Positions 55,555 to 64,000 of a stretch of DNA of 64,000 bases are shown here, one piece after another. Below the pieces are notes generated by a model. The model was not told the origin of the DNA, did not search any database, and was given only the letters and a program-made list of their open reading frames with translations. Location: the NCBI GenBank assembly GCA_023838465.1, contig JAIVEQ010000007.1:1-64000 (forward strand), read 5' to 3'. Source of the DNA: Candidatus Thiodiazotropha sp. (GTDB lineage: Bacteria; Pseudomonadota; Gammaproteobacteria; Chromatiales; Chromatiaceae). The stretch's first letter is position 1. Each line of letters begins with the position of its first letter. The position numbers and the translations under genes are program-made.

Positions 55555-58107
55555 TCATTCCAACCCAACCTTACGACGATATTGCAACCACCCGATCAAG
55601 CTCAGCAGTATCAGAGGTGGAAATAGAAACCAGCGGCTGTCTGGCTGCTTTTGTTGGATATAGAAGCCGGTAATACGATGGGAAAAACCCGCGACAAGAC
55701 CAGCCTCTTCAGCTGGACTTAAAAAGCCGATATCGATAATACGAAGAGTATCGCCATCAGGCTCAGTAAGAAAGCCCAGGCTTTCAAGTTTGCCACCCTG
55801 AAAGTACTCTGGAATCGTCAACAGAACCTCTCGTGCTTGCATCAAACCCTCTTCACTCTCTACCTCCACCTGGAGCCGCACCTTTTCACCGGCAGGAATG
55901 GAATCCATGAATGCTTCTACCCCTTGTGCTGACTGCCAAAGCCGCTCAGGATAGAGCATCCCCTGCCAATAGTCGGGACGGAACAGGGAGAAGACGACAA
56001 GTAACAATACCCCGGTTTCCCATAAACGGTTTCGCACCAGGAGCCAACCCTGGGTGGCGGAAACAAACAGCAGCATGGCGAGTACGCCCTGTGTCACCAC
56101 CAGTAAAAAGTCAAAAACCCCATCGATGCCGATCATCAACAATTCAGTATTGAAAATGAACATAAAGGGAAGAATCGCGGTACGGATATCATAATAAAAT
56201 GACTGCATGCCCGTATGAATCGGATCGCCCCCCGAGATACCGGCTGCAGCATAGGCGGCCAGCCCTACCGGGGGAGTATCATCAGCCAAAATACCGAAAT
56301 AGAAAACAAACATATGCACGGCCACCAGAGGAACATCCAACCCATGTGCGGCTGAGAGCTGAACAATGACCGGCGCCATCAACGTCGAGACAACAATGTA
56401 GTTGGCAGTTGTGGGCAACCCCATCCCTAAAATCATACAAATCAGTGCTGTCAACAAAAGCATCAGCAGGATTGAGCCCAGCGAAAGGGTCTCGACTAAC
56501 TCACCCAACACCTGTCCAATGCCTGTCAGGCTGACAGTGCCAACCACAATGCCGGCAGTCGCTGTGGCGACACCAATTCCGATCATATTCCGTGCGCCAC
56601 TCTCCAGACCCACTACCAGCGCATCAAAACCGTGTCGAAGCCCACGCACGGCCGATCCACCTGAAAACAACCCTCGCAGTGCTTCCTGGGTCAGCTGAAT
56701 GACTATCATCAGACAGATGGCATAGAATACTGAGGTAGCCGGCGAAAGACGCAGTAGCATCAAACACCAAACCAACACCAGGATCGGCAATAGAAAGTGC
56801 AACCCACCTAACAGCGCCCTGCCGGCCGACAAGGTTTCAGGTGATACTTGCTCCTCTTTTCGCAAGCCACAACGTACCTCGCAATAGATCAGAACGCCGT
56901 ACAACAGCAGAACCAATCCCCCATTGACGTAGAAGCCATAGCTACCAAACAGGCTATTCAGCGTACCCACAATCCAGTAGGCAAGGAGAAAGAAACAACT
57001 CACCCCCGAGAGCGTCACTCCCCAGCGCAACAATCGCTGTCTGACATTTTCGATTCTGACACGCTTCTCAGCTTGCATACCTGCCTTGACTGCTTCCAAG
57101 TGGACCAGATACATAAGGCCGATATAACTCAATATCGCGGGTAGAAAGGCGTGTTTTATAACTTCCAGGTAAGAGATGTTGAGATATTCCACCATCAAAA
57201 AGGCAGCAGCACCCATCACCGGCGGCATGATCTGACCATTGGTCGAGGCCGCTACCTCAATGGCACCAGCCTTTTCCGAGGAAAACCCCACTTTTTTCAT
57301 CAGCGGTATGGTAAAGGTACCCGTGGTGACCACATTGGCAATGGATGAGCCTGATACCATGCCAGTAAGCCCGGAGGCTAATACTGCTGCCTTTGCAGGT
57401 CCTCCTCTTCTATGCCCGACTAAGGCATAGGCAACACGGATAAAATAGTGACCGCCACCCGCCTGCTCCAAAAGGCTGCCAAATAGTACAAACAGAAATA
57501 CAAAGCCCGCAGATACACCTACTGCCACACCAAACACACCTTCGGTAGAGAGCCATTGATGGGATGCAACACGTTCAAGGGAGGCACCTTTGTGGGCAAG
57601 CAGATCAGGTAACCAGGGTCCTGCAAAAGTGTAGCCAAGAAAACAGATGCCAATCACCATCAGTGGCCAGCCCAAGGCACGACGCGTTGCTTCAAGCAGC
57701 AATAACACACCGATAACAGCAACAGTGACATCCCATTCCGTCGGTGCACCAGAGCGGTCTGACAATGACTCATAAAAGAGAAACAGATAGGCAGCACAAA
57801 AAGCTGCCGATAAACCAAGCATCCAATCAGAAAGAGGAATCGAATGGCTGATCATCTTACGGCGAGGAAAAGAGAGATAGGCGAGAAAGATGGCAAAGGT
57901 CAGGTGAACGGAACGGACCTCAGTATCATTAAACACCCCGATACCGATACTGAAAGGTAAAGGTGAGGCAACCCAGAGCTGAAACACAGCCCATGCAAGG
58001 GCCGTCCCCAATAAAACCTTGCGGGCCCAACCGGCCGGACGCCTCCCACCGAATTCAACGGCCTCAATCAATTCGAGCTGAAGCCCATTACTACTCTTTT
58101 GATTCAT
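55555..58107 (-). CDS. TRAP transporter fused permease (4TM/12TM) with C-terminal DUF3394-like domain
   Basis: An 850-residue fusion of the small (DctQ-like) and large (DctM-like) TRAP membrane subunits. DctM motifs include GHRRGGPAKAAVLASGLTGM with VSGSSIANVVTTGTFTIPLM, and LILGMGLPTTANYIVVST-type sequence at CMILGMGLPTTANYIVVSTL. The C-terminal ~130 residues, with DIGFLSPAEEAGLVAGF, fit the PDZ-like DUF3394 domain found in these fusions. It takes up an organic acid by sodium symport together with the TAXI binding protein encoded upstream; the substrate is unknown. Confidence 0.93.
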   Translation of the reverse strand: MNQKSSNGLQLELIEAVEFGGRRPAGWARKVLLGTALAWAVFQLWVASPLPFSIGIGVFNDTEVRSVHLTFAIFLAYLSFPRRKMISHSIPLSDWMLGLSAAFCAAYLFLFYESLSDRSGAPTEWDVTVAVIGVLLLLEATRRALGWPLMVIGICFLGYTFAGPWLPDLLAHKGASLERVASHQWLSTEGVFGVAVGVSAGFVFLFVLFGSLLEQAGGGHYFIRVAYALVGHRRGGPAKAAVLASGLTGMVSGSSIANVVTTGTFTIPLMKKVGFSSEKAGAIEVAASTNGQIMPPVMGAAAFLMVEYLNISYLEVIKHAFLPAILSYIGLMYLVHLEAVKAGMQAEKRVRIENVRQRLLRWGVTLSGVSCFFLLAYWIVGTLNSLFGSYGFYVNGGLVLLLYGVLIYCEVRCGLRKEEQVSPETLSAGRALLGGLHFLLPILVLVWCLMLLRLSPATSVFYAICLMIVIQLTQEALRGLFSGGSAVRGLRHGFDALVVGLESGARNMIGIGVATATAGIVVGTVSLTGIGQVLGELVETLSLGSILLMLLLTALICMILGMGLPTTANYIVVSTLMAPVIVQLSAAHGLDVPLVAVHMFVFYFGILADDTPPVGLAAYAAAGISGGDPIHTGMQSFYYDIRTAILPFMFIFNTELLMIGIDGVFDFLLVVTQGVLAMLLFVSATQGWLLVRNRLWETGVLLLVVFSLFRPDYWQGMLYPERLWQSAQGVEAFMDSIPAGEKVRLQVEVESEEGLMQAREVLLTIPEYFQGGKLESLGFLTEPDGDTLRIIDIGFLSPAEEAGLVAGFSHRITGFYIQQKQPDSRWFLFPPLILLSLIGWLQYRRKVGLE

Positions 58108-58161
58108 CTAATATTTCTCAATGAACAGAGAACTCCCCGAATCAAAACCCAAAGCTGCATA

Positions 58162-58181
58162 GGGTGTGACCCTGCCGTACC
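58162..58181. repeat. Degenerate REP-like palindrome
   Basis: GGGTGTGACCCTGCCGTACC, an imperfect relative of 24932-24950, followed as there by AGATCCACAC. It lies between the TAXI and permease genes in a 190-base gap. Confidence 0.4.
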
Positions 58182-58297
58182 ATTTGTTGGTATAAAGATC
58201 CACACCTCATTGAAGCAACACACAACGATAGAAACTACTCTTCTGTTTATCAGACTGACGTATGGTGCAGCAAGGCAGCGCCCTACAGCTTAAAGTG

Positions 58298-59251
58298 TTA
58301 TAGCCATCCTTTCTCTTTGTAGTAACGCAACGCTCCCGCATGAAACGGTGCTGAACTCCCTTTCAGCATCTCCTCTGACTGCAGATGGGAAAATGCAGGA
58401 TGGAGTTTCCTGAATAGTGCCAGATTTTCAAATACTGCCTTAACCATCTGGTAAACAACTTCCTCATCCACTGCCGCAGACGATACCAATGTCGCCTTAA
58501 CGCCGAAGGTTGAGGTGGGGCTATCACTGCCACGATACATCCCTTCAGGAATCATTGCCGAGGCATAGTATGAATTTTCAGCAATTAACCGATCAACAAC
58601 TTCACCAGCCACCGGCACCAAATGCGTATCACAAGCAGTCGCCGCCTCTTTGATCGAGGCATTAGGATGGCCTACCGTGTAGATCATGGCGTCAATCTTA
58701 TTATCACACAGGGCTCTTGCCTGCTCTGTTGCCTTCAGCTCCGAGGCCAGTTTGAAATCATCTTTACGCCAGTTAAACTTTGTCATCAGTACTTCCATGG
58801 TGCCACGCTGTCCAGAACCAGGATTGCCGATATTTACCCGTTTTCCTTTTAGATCAGTGAACACTTTGATACCACTGTCATCTCTTGCCATCACGGTAAA
58901 CGGCTCACTATGAATCGAAAACACAGCACGTAGAGATTTGTTTGGTCCCTGCTGACTGAACTTGGAACTTCCTTGATAGGCATGATATTGCCAGTCAGAT
59001 TGAGCAACGCCAAAATCGAGTTCACCATTGGCAATAGTATTGAGATTAAAGATGGACCCTCCTGTCGACTCTACTGAACAGCGGATACCATGCTCTTTTC
59101 TTCCTTTATTCAGTAATCGACAAATGGCGCCACCCGTTGGGTAATAGACACCCGTCAGGCCACCTGTACCAATACTGATGAAACGCTGCTCTGCTGCGAT
59201 ACCGAGCAATGGCACAAACAGCAATAGAGACAAACCGATAAACTTGTTCAT
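58298..59251 (-). CDS. TAXI family TRAP solute-binding protein
   Basis: A 317-residue periplasmic protein with a signal peptide (MNKFIGLSLLLFVPLLGIAA). The TAXI signature is FISIGTGGLTGVYYPTGGAI with CRLLNKGRKEHGIRCSVEST and GGSIFNLNTIANGELDFGVA. It captures the substrate for the fused permease encoded next. TAXI proteins bind glutamate or related acids in characterised cases; the ligand here cannot be told. Confidence 0.94.
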   Translation of the reverse strand: MNKFIGLSLLLFVPLLGIAAEQRFISIGTGGLTGVYYPTGGAICRLLNKGRKEHGIRCSVESTGGSIFNLNTIANGELDFGVAQSDWQYHAYQGSSKFSQQGPNKSLRAVFSIHSEPFTVMARDDSGIKVFTDLKGKRVNIGNPGSGQRGTMEVLMTKFNWRKDDFKLASELKATEQARALCDNKIDAMIYTVGHPNASIKEAATACDTHLVPVAGEVVDRLIAENSYYASAMIPEGMYRGSDSPTSTFGVKATLVSSAAVDEEVVYQMVKAVFENLALFRKLHPAFSHLQSEEMLKGSSAPFHAGALRYYKEKGWL

Positions 59252-59264
59252 AGCACCACCTTTT

Positions 59265-60050
59265 TTATGATTTCAGAAAAGCCAGCACAGCTTGCGCAAA
59301 GGGCGTTGGCTGTTCTGCATAGAGCCAATGACCTGCATTGTGCAGCAGTCGTTGTCGATAGTGAGGGAATAGTTGACCCATTTTTTTTTGATAGGCCCTG
59401 GTCACATAATCTGATCTCTCACCATGTATAAAGAGTACATCCCCTGCAAAGGCCTTTCCCTCTACCATGGGAAACCCCAACAAAGCGGGCATTGCAGCCT
59501 CCAATCCAGACAGGTTGAATCGCCATGACCAGCCACTCGGTTGCTTCAGTAGATTTTGCATCAGATATTGGCGTACTACCCGCTCTTTTACCCACTTGGA
59601 AAGTATCTGATCTGCGGCTTCACGGCTCTGTATTTGTTCCAGGGACAATGCATTCAATCCCTGAAAGATAGATCTGAAGCGATTGTCATAGGTCACTGGA
59701 GCCGTGTCGGCCACGACTAACTTGTTAGTGCGCTCAGGATATTGCAGCGCCAACCACATGGCTGTCTTGCCTCCCATGCTGTGCCCAAGAAGATGGACAC
59801 TATCTAAACCCAACTGGTCAAACAATCCCAGTAGATCCTCCCCCATTAGCGTGAAATCCATTAAATCATGATGTGGGGACCGTCCATGGTTACGCAAGTC
59901 AGGAGCCAGTATATGGAACTCATCCTGTAAGTGTTTGATGATACCCAGCCAATTATTGGATGAGCCAAAAAGCCCATGCAACAGACACAACTTGGGCATT
60001 TCACTATTACCAAATTCACGGTAGTAGAGGGGTTGCGCTGGATTGGTCAT
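59265..60050 (-). CDS. Alpha/beta hydrolase (YbfF esterase type)
   Basis: A 261-residue alpha/beta hydrolase: LCLLHGLFGSSNNWLGIIKH oxyanion region, nucleophile elbow LLGHSMGGKTAMWLAL, aspartate region LFIHGERSDYV and catalytic histidine in LLHNAGHWLYAEQP. The pattern is that of the YbfF/esterase group acting on short acyl esters. It follows the methyltransferase gene by 15 bases. Confidence 0.9.
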   Translation of the reverse strand: MTNPAQPLYYREFGNSEMPKLCLLHGLFGSSNNWLGIIKHLQDEFHILAPDLRNHGRSPHHDLMDFTLMGEDLLGLFDQLGLDSVHLLGHSMGGKTAMWLALQYPERTNKLVVADTAPVTYDNRFRSIFQGLNALSLEQIQSREAADQILSKWVKERVVRQYLMQNLLKQPSGWSWRFNLSGLEAAMPALLGFPMVEGKAFAGDVLFIHGERSDYVTRAYQKKMGQLFPHYRQRLLHNAGHWLYAEQPTPFAQAVLAFLKS

Positions 60051-60065
60051 GTTTGGTGCAGTGTC

Positions 60066-61271
60066 CTATACCATGTCTTGTTCAGGATAAGGACGATACA
60101 AAAGTTCACTCTCAACCAGATCCTGGATACCTTGTAGGACCTGCTGTGGTTCGTAATCCTGCTCTGCCAACATGTCGACCATATTCTTTCCTGTAAAACC
60201 TAGCGAAAGTTGCTCTGCCTTCTGTAGTATATTCTGACAACAGGCATTATGATTTAGATCAATGTGTCGTCGTCTCAAGGTACATGTCAAACCATTCACT
60301 TCATGCCTATTCAAATGTAATTGAGGATTAATGGCAAACTGACTCGATGCTACCTGGTTTGCTAATAATGGACTGCGCGGCATGCTTCCCTGTCGAGCGG
60401 CCAGCAGGGTAAGTTTAGGCCGGTAGGTAAGGCGTTCTATCAGTCGATATCGACTGATTTCATCTAACATCTCTAGCTGGCATAACAGATCTTGATCGTC
60501 GATTATGCTCTGTAAAGACCAGTCATTCGGTTCCAACCATCGAATAAAGCACAAACCTGCCGAATTAAGTAGTTGCCATAGCGCGGTTAAGTCATAGCTG
60601 GTTTGATGAACATGTAGACAACGATCGGCAAACTCTATCTCGTCAACCCGGGAAGTGCCCTGCCAATAATTGCCCTTGAACAGTTGCTCTTCTGCCGCGT
60701 GGGCAAGTGCTCGCGCCACTGGCGATCGATCTTTACCGGACTTACTCCTGAGCTGAACAAGATCCAAAGCCTGCAGATAACGATCTAATGGTTGCCGGCC
60801 AAAGCTGCCATCCAGCATCAATGCAATAACGCCATCAGAGGCAAGCAGGGTTGTAAGATGCTGCAATCCCTGTAAGGGGTCACTCAAGTGGTGAAGCACT
60901 CCATACGATAGGATAATGTCATAACCACCACTAACGCCAGGCAGGGTATGCTTGTCGAGAAGATCTGCCAATAAAAATTGCAGATTTTCCAGACCTAGTT
61001 CTTTACTTCGCTGAGTTGCTTCTTGAACAGCGATACGATTAATGTCGATACCGGTGAAATCGACTTCAGTCTGTTTACCCGCCATAGTCTGGAGGTTCAA
61101 ACCACGCCCACAACCGGCCTCCAACAATTGTAAACGTGTCAATTTACTACAAGTACGCTGCAGGTAACTGAGTAGTAAGGGCCCATGATAGCCATCACAA
61201 TCCACCTGACCTTCTGGTGGATAGGGATAGGCCTCGTAAAATGCCCGTACCTCTGTGGTGATCTTATCCAA
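60066..61271 (-). CDS. Class I SAM-dependent methyltransferase with C-terminal extension
   Basis: A 401-residue protein. The N-terminal domain (about 1-180) has VRAFYEAYPYPPEG, motif I LLEAGCGRGLNLQTMAG, FTGIDINRIAV and YDIILSYGVLHHLSDPLQGL. The C-terminal half (about 190-400) lacks recognisable motifs, with a helical end resembling regulatory winged-helix regions of such enzymes. Substrate unknown. It lies 20 bases after lpd. Confidence 0.8.
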   Translation of the reverse strand: MDKITTEVRAFYEAYPYPPEGQVDCDGYHGPLLLSYLQRTCSKLTRLQLLEAGCGRGLNLQTMAGKQTEVDFTGIDINRIAVQEATQRSKELGLENLQFLLADLLDKHTLPGVSGGYDIILSYGVLHHLSDPLQGLQHLTTLLASDGVIALMLDGSFGRQPLDRYLQALDLVQLRSKSGKDRSPVARALAHAAEEQLFKGNYWQGTSRVDEIEFADRCLHVHQTSYDLTALWQLLNSAGLCFIRWLEPNDWSLQSIIDDQDLLCQLEMLDEISRYRLIERLTYRPKLTLLAARQGSMPRSPLLANQVASSQFAINPQLHLNRHEVNGLTCTLRRRHIDLNHNACCQNILQKAEQLSLGFTGKNMVDMLAEQDYEPQQVLQGIQDLVESELLYRPYPEQDMV

Positions 61272-61291
61272 GCCAGACCATCATAGAGTGT

Positions 61292-63019
61292 TTATTTTCT
61301 CTTCTTCGGTGGCAGTAGATCGGTAATACTGCCCTCGGCCATTTCGGCTGCAAAACAGATGGTCTCATTCAGGGTTGGATGAGGATGGATAGTCAGCCCA
61401 ATATCCTCAGCATCTGCACCCATTTCCAGTGCCAAAACTGTCTCACCAATCAACTCCCCAGCATTGGGTCCAACGATACCAGCTCCAAGAATGCGTTTTG
61501 TATCTGGATCGAAAAGTAACTTTGTCATACCTTCGTCTCGGCCGATTCCGAGTGCCCGTCCACTGGCAGCCCATGGAAACGCACCCTTCTCATAGGCTAT
61601 ACCCTGAGCCTTGGCATCGGTCTCTGTTAGACCCATCCAAGCCACTTCCGGATCCGTGTAGGCCACTGAGGGGATAGTCATTGGATCAAAACTGGCCGGT
61701 AATCCGGCAATGACTTCAGCAGCCACCTTTGCTTCATGGGTCGCCTTGTGTGCGAGCATGGGTTGTCCGACAACATCACCAATGGCATAGATATTCGGCA
61801 CATTGGTACGCATATGCTGATCCACGGTAATGAAACCTCGCTCGTCGACTGCCACACCGGCTGCCTCTGCATTGATTTTCTTACCATTGGGAGTACGCCC
61901 TACAGACACTAGCACGCGATCGTATATCTGTGGTTTATCCGGCGCCTGCTTGCCTTCAAAAGTCACTTTCAATCCACCCTTCAGGGCCTGGATATCAGTA
62001 ACCTTGGTGCCCAGTATGATCTGTTGATATCGCTTGGAGATACGTTTTTGCAGTGGCCGAACCAGATCTGGGTCACAACCAGGGATCAAATTCTCCTGCA
62101 GTTCAACAACATCTATTTCGCTACCCATGGTGTTGTATACCGTGGCCATTTCCAGTCCAATAATACCCCCTCCCACAACCAGCATGCGCTTTGGGACATC
62201 CTCAAGTGCTAAGGCCCCGGTGGAATCGATCAGACGTGGATCATCATTAGGAAAACCGGGAATCTGCACTGGACTTGAACCGCAGGCAATGATGGCATCC
62301 GTAAAGGCAATGGATAGGCTACCCTCAGTTGAATTAACAGCAATACGATTGGGTGATTCAAAACGGGCGACACCGTGTACCAGTTCAATCTTGCGCTGCT
62401 TGGCCAATTGTTTCAAACCGCCAGTCAGACGCTTCACAATCTTATTTTTTCCCTCTCGCAATTTCCCTAGATCAATCTTAGGCTTACCGAAACTGATACC
62501 CATTTCGACCATTTCGGCCGCTTCATTGATTACATCTGCTGCATGCAACAGTGCCTTGGAAGGGATACAACCAACATTCAGACAGACCCCGCCCAATGCA
62601 TCATAACGCTCGATTAGGATGACACGCTTACCAAGATCCGCGGCCCTGAATGCAGCTGTATAACCACCCGGTCCGGCACCCAACACAACCACATCCGCCT
62701 GCTTGTCTGCACTCCCTTTAACGGCTTCTGAGACTGGCGCCTTGGTGGGAGATGGCTTTTCAACCGCTGAGGCCGCTTTGGCCAATTCAAGCTTGAGTAT
62801 CGGAGCACCCTTTGAGATCCTGTCGCCAACCTTGACTTGTAACGCCTTGACAACCCCAGCATGGGGTGAAGGTATATCCATGGTGGCCTTGTCACTCTCC
62901 AATGTGATGATCGAATCCTCCGCTTCAACCATGTCTCCAGGAGCGACCAATATCTCAATGATATCAACCTGCTCAAAATCTCCTATATCTGGAAGGGTAA
63001 CCTCAACGATGCCACTCAT
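61292..63019 (-). CDS. lpdA: Dihydrolipoyl dehydrogenase with N-terminal lipoyl domain
   Basis: E3 of 2-oxoacid dehydrogenase complexes, 575 residues. Residues 1-80 are a lipoyl domain with IITLESDKATMDIPSPHAGV. The FAD domain has VVVLGAGPGGYTAAFRAADL and the redox disulfide in GGVCLNVGCIPSKALLHAAD; the NAD domain has MLVVGGGIIGLEMATVYNTM; the C-terminus has HPHPTLNE with the catalytic His-Glu. The lipoyl fusion is typical of lpd from pyruvate dehydrogenase operons, but no aceE/aceF is adjacent here. Confidence 0.96.
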   Translation of the reverse strand: MSGIVEVTLPDIGDFEQVDIIEILVAPGDMVEAEDSIITLESDKATMDIPSPHAGVVKALQVKVGDRISKGAPILKLELAKAASAVEKPSPTKAPVSEAVKGSADKQADVVVLGAGPGGYTAAFRAADLGKRVILIERYDALGGVCLNVGCIPSKALLHAADVINEAAEMVEMGISFGKPKIDLGKLREGKNKIVKRLTGGLKQLAKQRKIELVHGVARFESPNRIAVNSTEGSLSIAFTDAIIACGSSPVQIPGFPNDDPRLIDSTGALALEDVPKRMLVVGGGIIGLEMATVYNTMGSEIDVVELQENLIPGCDPDLVRPLQKRISKRYQQIILGTKVTDIQALKGGLKVTFEGKQAPDKPQIYDRVLVSVGRTPNGKKINAEAAGVAVDERGFITVDQHMRTNVPNIYAIGDVVGQPMLAHKATHEAKVAAEVIAGLPASFDPMTIPSVAYTDPEVAWMGLTETDAKAQGIAYEKGAFPWAASGRALGIGRDEGMTKLLFDPDTKRILGAGIVGPNAGELIGETVLALEMGADAEDIGLTIHPHPTLNETICFAAEMAEGSITDLLPPKKRK

Positions 63020-63435
63020 GCATGCTCCTCAATCATTTGTTATTTCAGATTGTTGTCCCAATGGCAGTCAAATGCCTGATCATTGACACTATTCTAACCC
63101 TTTATAGCATTTCTGCTTTATAGAGCGTAGGCGAACAATGCAAATTGACCGTGGTAAGAGGCAGTTTGTGGTCGCCTGAAGATACTGACAACACATAACA
63201 CAATGATTGCCAAGAAACGCAAAGCACACAAAGTATTCAGAGATATCAATCTTTTAGCTTTGCATCCTTTACGTTCCATTTTGTGCATTGCAAATCTAAA
63301 GATCGATTAATGGAAGGACGTTTCTCTGGTGACACTACCGTTAGCTAGCAGTATAGAATAGCCCTCAACTGCAACACAGTTAGAACAATTTCCTAAATGT
63401 GTGATGAATGCCAGGCAACTATTAACCCTACAGGA
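63020..63435. other. Intergenic region upstream of lpdA
   Basis: About 415 bases without a supportable gene between the EAL-domain gene and lpdA. I see no strong terminator, repeat or RNA in it. Confidence 0.5.
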
Positions 63436-64000
63436 TCAGGTAGTACCTGTCCCTTGAAAACCGCTGCTAAGCCAGCTTGTCATATTGGCGGCCGTCATGG
63501 GCTTGGCGTAGTAGAAACCCTGCAAATTGTAGCATCCGATACCCACAAGAAAATCAGCCTGTTCTTCAGTCTCTACTCCTTCGGCAATCAGCCCAAGATT
63601 CAAGCTGCCTGCCATCGCCACAATGGTCTTAACCAATGATGCATCATCGCTATTCGAAGGTAGATCCGCAACGAATGAACGATCAATTTTGAGTACGTCC
63701 ACTGGAAACCGCTTCAAATAACTCAATGATGAATAACCTGTTCCAAAATCATCCACAGAGAGATTAACACCAAGCGCTTTGAAGCTTGATAGCCATGTGA
63801 TCGCCTCATCGGTATCTCGCATCAGCAGGCCTTCCGTCATCTCCAAGTTTAGTGCACCAGGAGAGAGTCTGTTGTCATCTAATACCTGCTTTAGATAGCT
63901 GGCTTCCAACCCAAGTTCACGCTGGCGGCTTGAGAGATTAACTGCCAGTTTCAAATCAGGATAACCACTTTTATGCCATTGGCTTAATTGCTCGCAAGCG
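63436..64000 (-). CDS. EAL-domain c-di-GMP phosphodiesterase, C-terminal part (runs off window)
   Basis: The frame is open from the right window edge and ends at 63436. It covers the C-terminal part of an EAL domain: LKLAVNLSSRQ, LNLEMTEGLL, SVDDFGTGYSSLSYLKRFPV with DVLKIDRSFV, and LIAEGVETEEQADFL with GFYYAKPM. These match the metal and catalytic residues of active phosphodiesterases. The EAL signature itself and any sensor or GGDEF domain lie outside the window. Such proteins lower c-di-GMP and promote motility. Confidence 0.92.
   Translation of the reverse strand, partial: ACEQLSQWHKSGYPDLKLAVNLSSRQRELGLEASYLKQVLDDNRLSPGALNLEMTEGLLMRDTDEAITWLSSFKALGVNLSVDDFGTGYSSLSYLKRFPVDVLKIDRSFVADLPSNSDDASLVKTIVAMAGSLNLGLIAEGVETEEQADFLVGIGCYNLQGFYYAKPMTAANMTSWLSSGFQGTGTT

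Noticed and set aside
1..64000. CRISPR array, prophage or complete IS element
   Set aside because: No regularly spaced direct repeats, integrase, phage structural genes or transposase frames are visible on either strand.

Overview
The window is a dense bacterial chromosome segment. Protein content fits a motile, respiring gammaproteobacterium related to sulfur-oxidising Chromatiales/Sedimenticola-type lineages, but the taxonomic call is inference. It has a polar-type flagellar cluster with sigma54 and sigma28 promoters, a full 2-oxoglutarate dehydrogenase E1-E2 pair, class I fumarase, TAXI-type TRAP transport and a bacteriohemerythrin. There is no phage, CRISPR array or intact IS transposase, but several small non-coding mobile or repeated elements are present.

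Layout. 1-19,000: flagellar and chemotaxis genes, almost all on the minus strand (cheV-cheR, then flgBCDE, flgFGHIJKL, flagellin, flaG, fliD, fliS, fliT). A 2.3 kb plus-strand island (DUF2956 gene and a frameshifted AT-rich methyltransferase-like gene) sits between flgE and flgF. 19,100-20,840: plus-strand flgA, flgM, flgN. 20,770-23,250: three genes of the arsenosugar-associated type (two glycosyltransferases and radical-SAM ArsS). 23,500-25,500: small genes, one tRNA-Arg(CCT) and a pair of related hairpin repeats. 25,670-33,980: central metabolism (sucA, sucB, class I fumarase, acuI/yhdH-type reductase, gdhA). 34,200-35,000: a putative ADP-ribosyltransferase with a proline-rich tail. 35,640-46,450: prfC, a SprA-like protein, a three-gene cassette of unknown function, rimI, a family 4 uracil-DNA glycosylase, leuA, hemerythrin, pssA. 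46,650-54,780: a MoxR-ATPase/DUF58/DUF4350/DUF4129-like/SpoIIM-like/RDD/BPSS1780 membrane cluster. 55,070-59,250: TAXI-TRAP transporter. 59,260-64,000: hydrolase, methyltransferase, lipoyl-containing dihydrolipoyl dehydrogenase, and an EAL-domain protein running off the edge.

The most striking signal is a 284-bp sequence present twice, base-for-base identical, inside two flagellar structural genes: flgK (5756-6039) and flgE (14907-15190). Both copies lie in the sense orientation. Neither has terminal inverted repeats or a target duplication longer than one base. Removal of exactly 283 nt restores both reading frames (FlgK 653 aa, FlgE 424 aa) with family-consistent sequence at the seam. The element is rich in strong RNA helices and does not show the hallmarks of group I or group II introns that I know. 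The simplest inference is a compact, possibly new self-removing RNA element; the alternative is that hook and hook-filament junction genes are both dead while every other flagellar gene is intact.

Other notable items: a MITE family (TIR CCTAGAA..CNGCAGTTGA, 5-bp AT-rich target duplication) inserted twice exactly at the junction of two formerly tightly coupled genes; a 14-bp triplication that shifts the frame of a methyltransferase-like gene; two intergenic hairpins that keep their stem by compensatory change; and an ADP-ribosyltransferase-like gene carrying an SH3-ligand-like motif.
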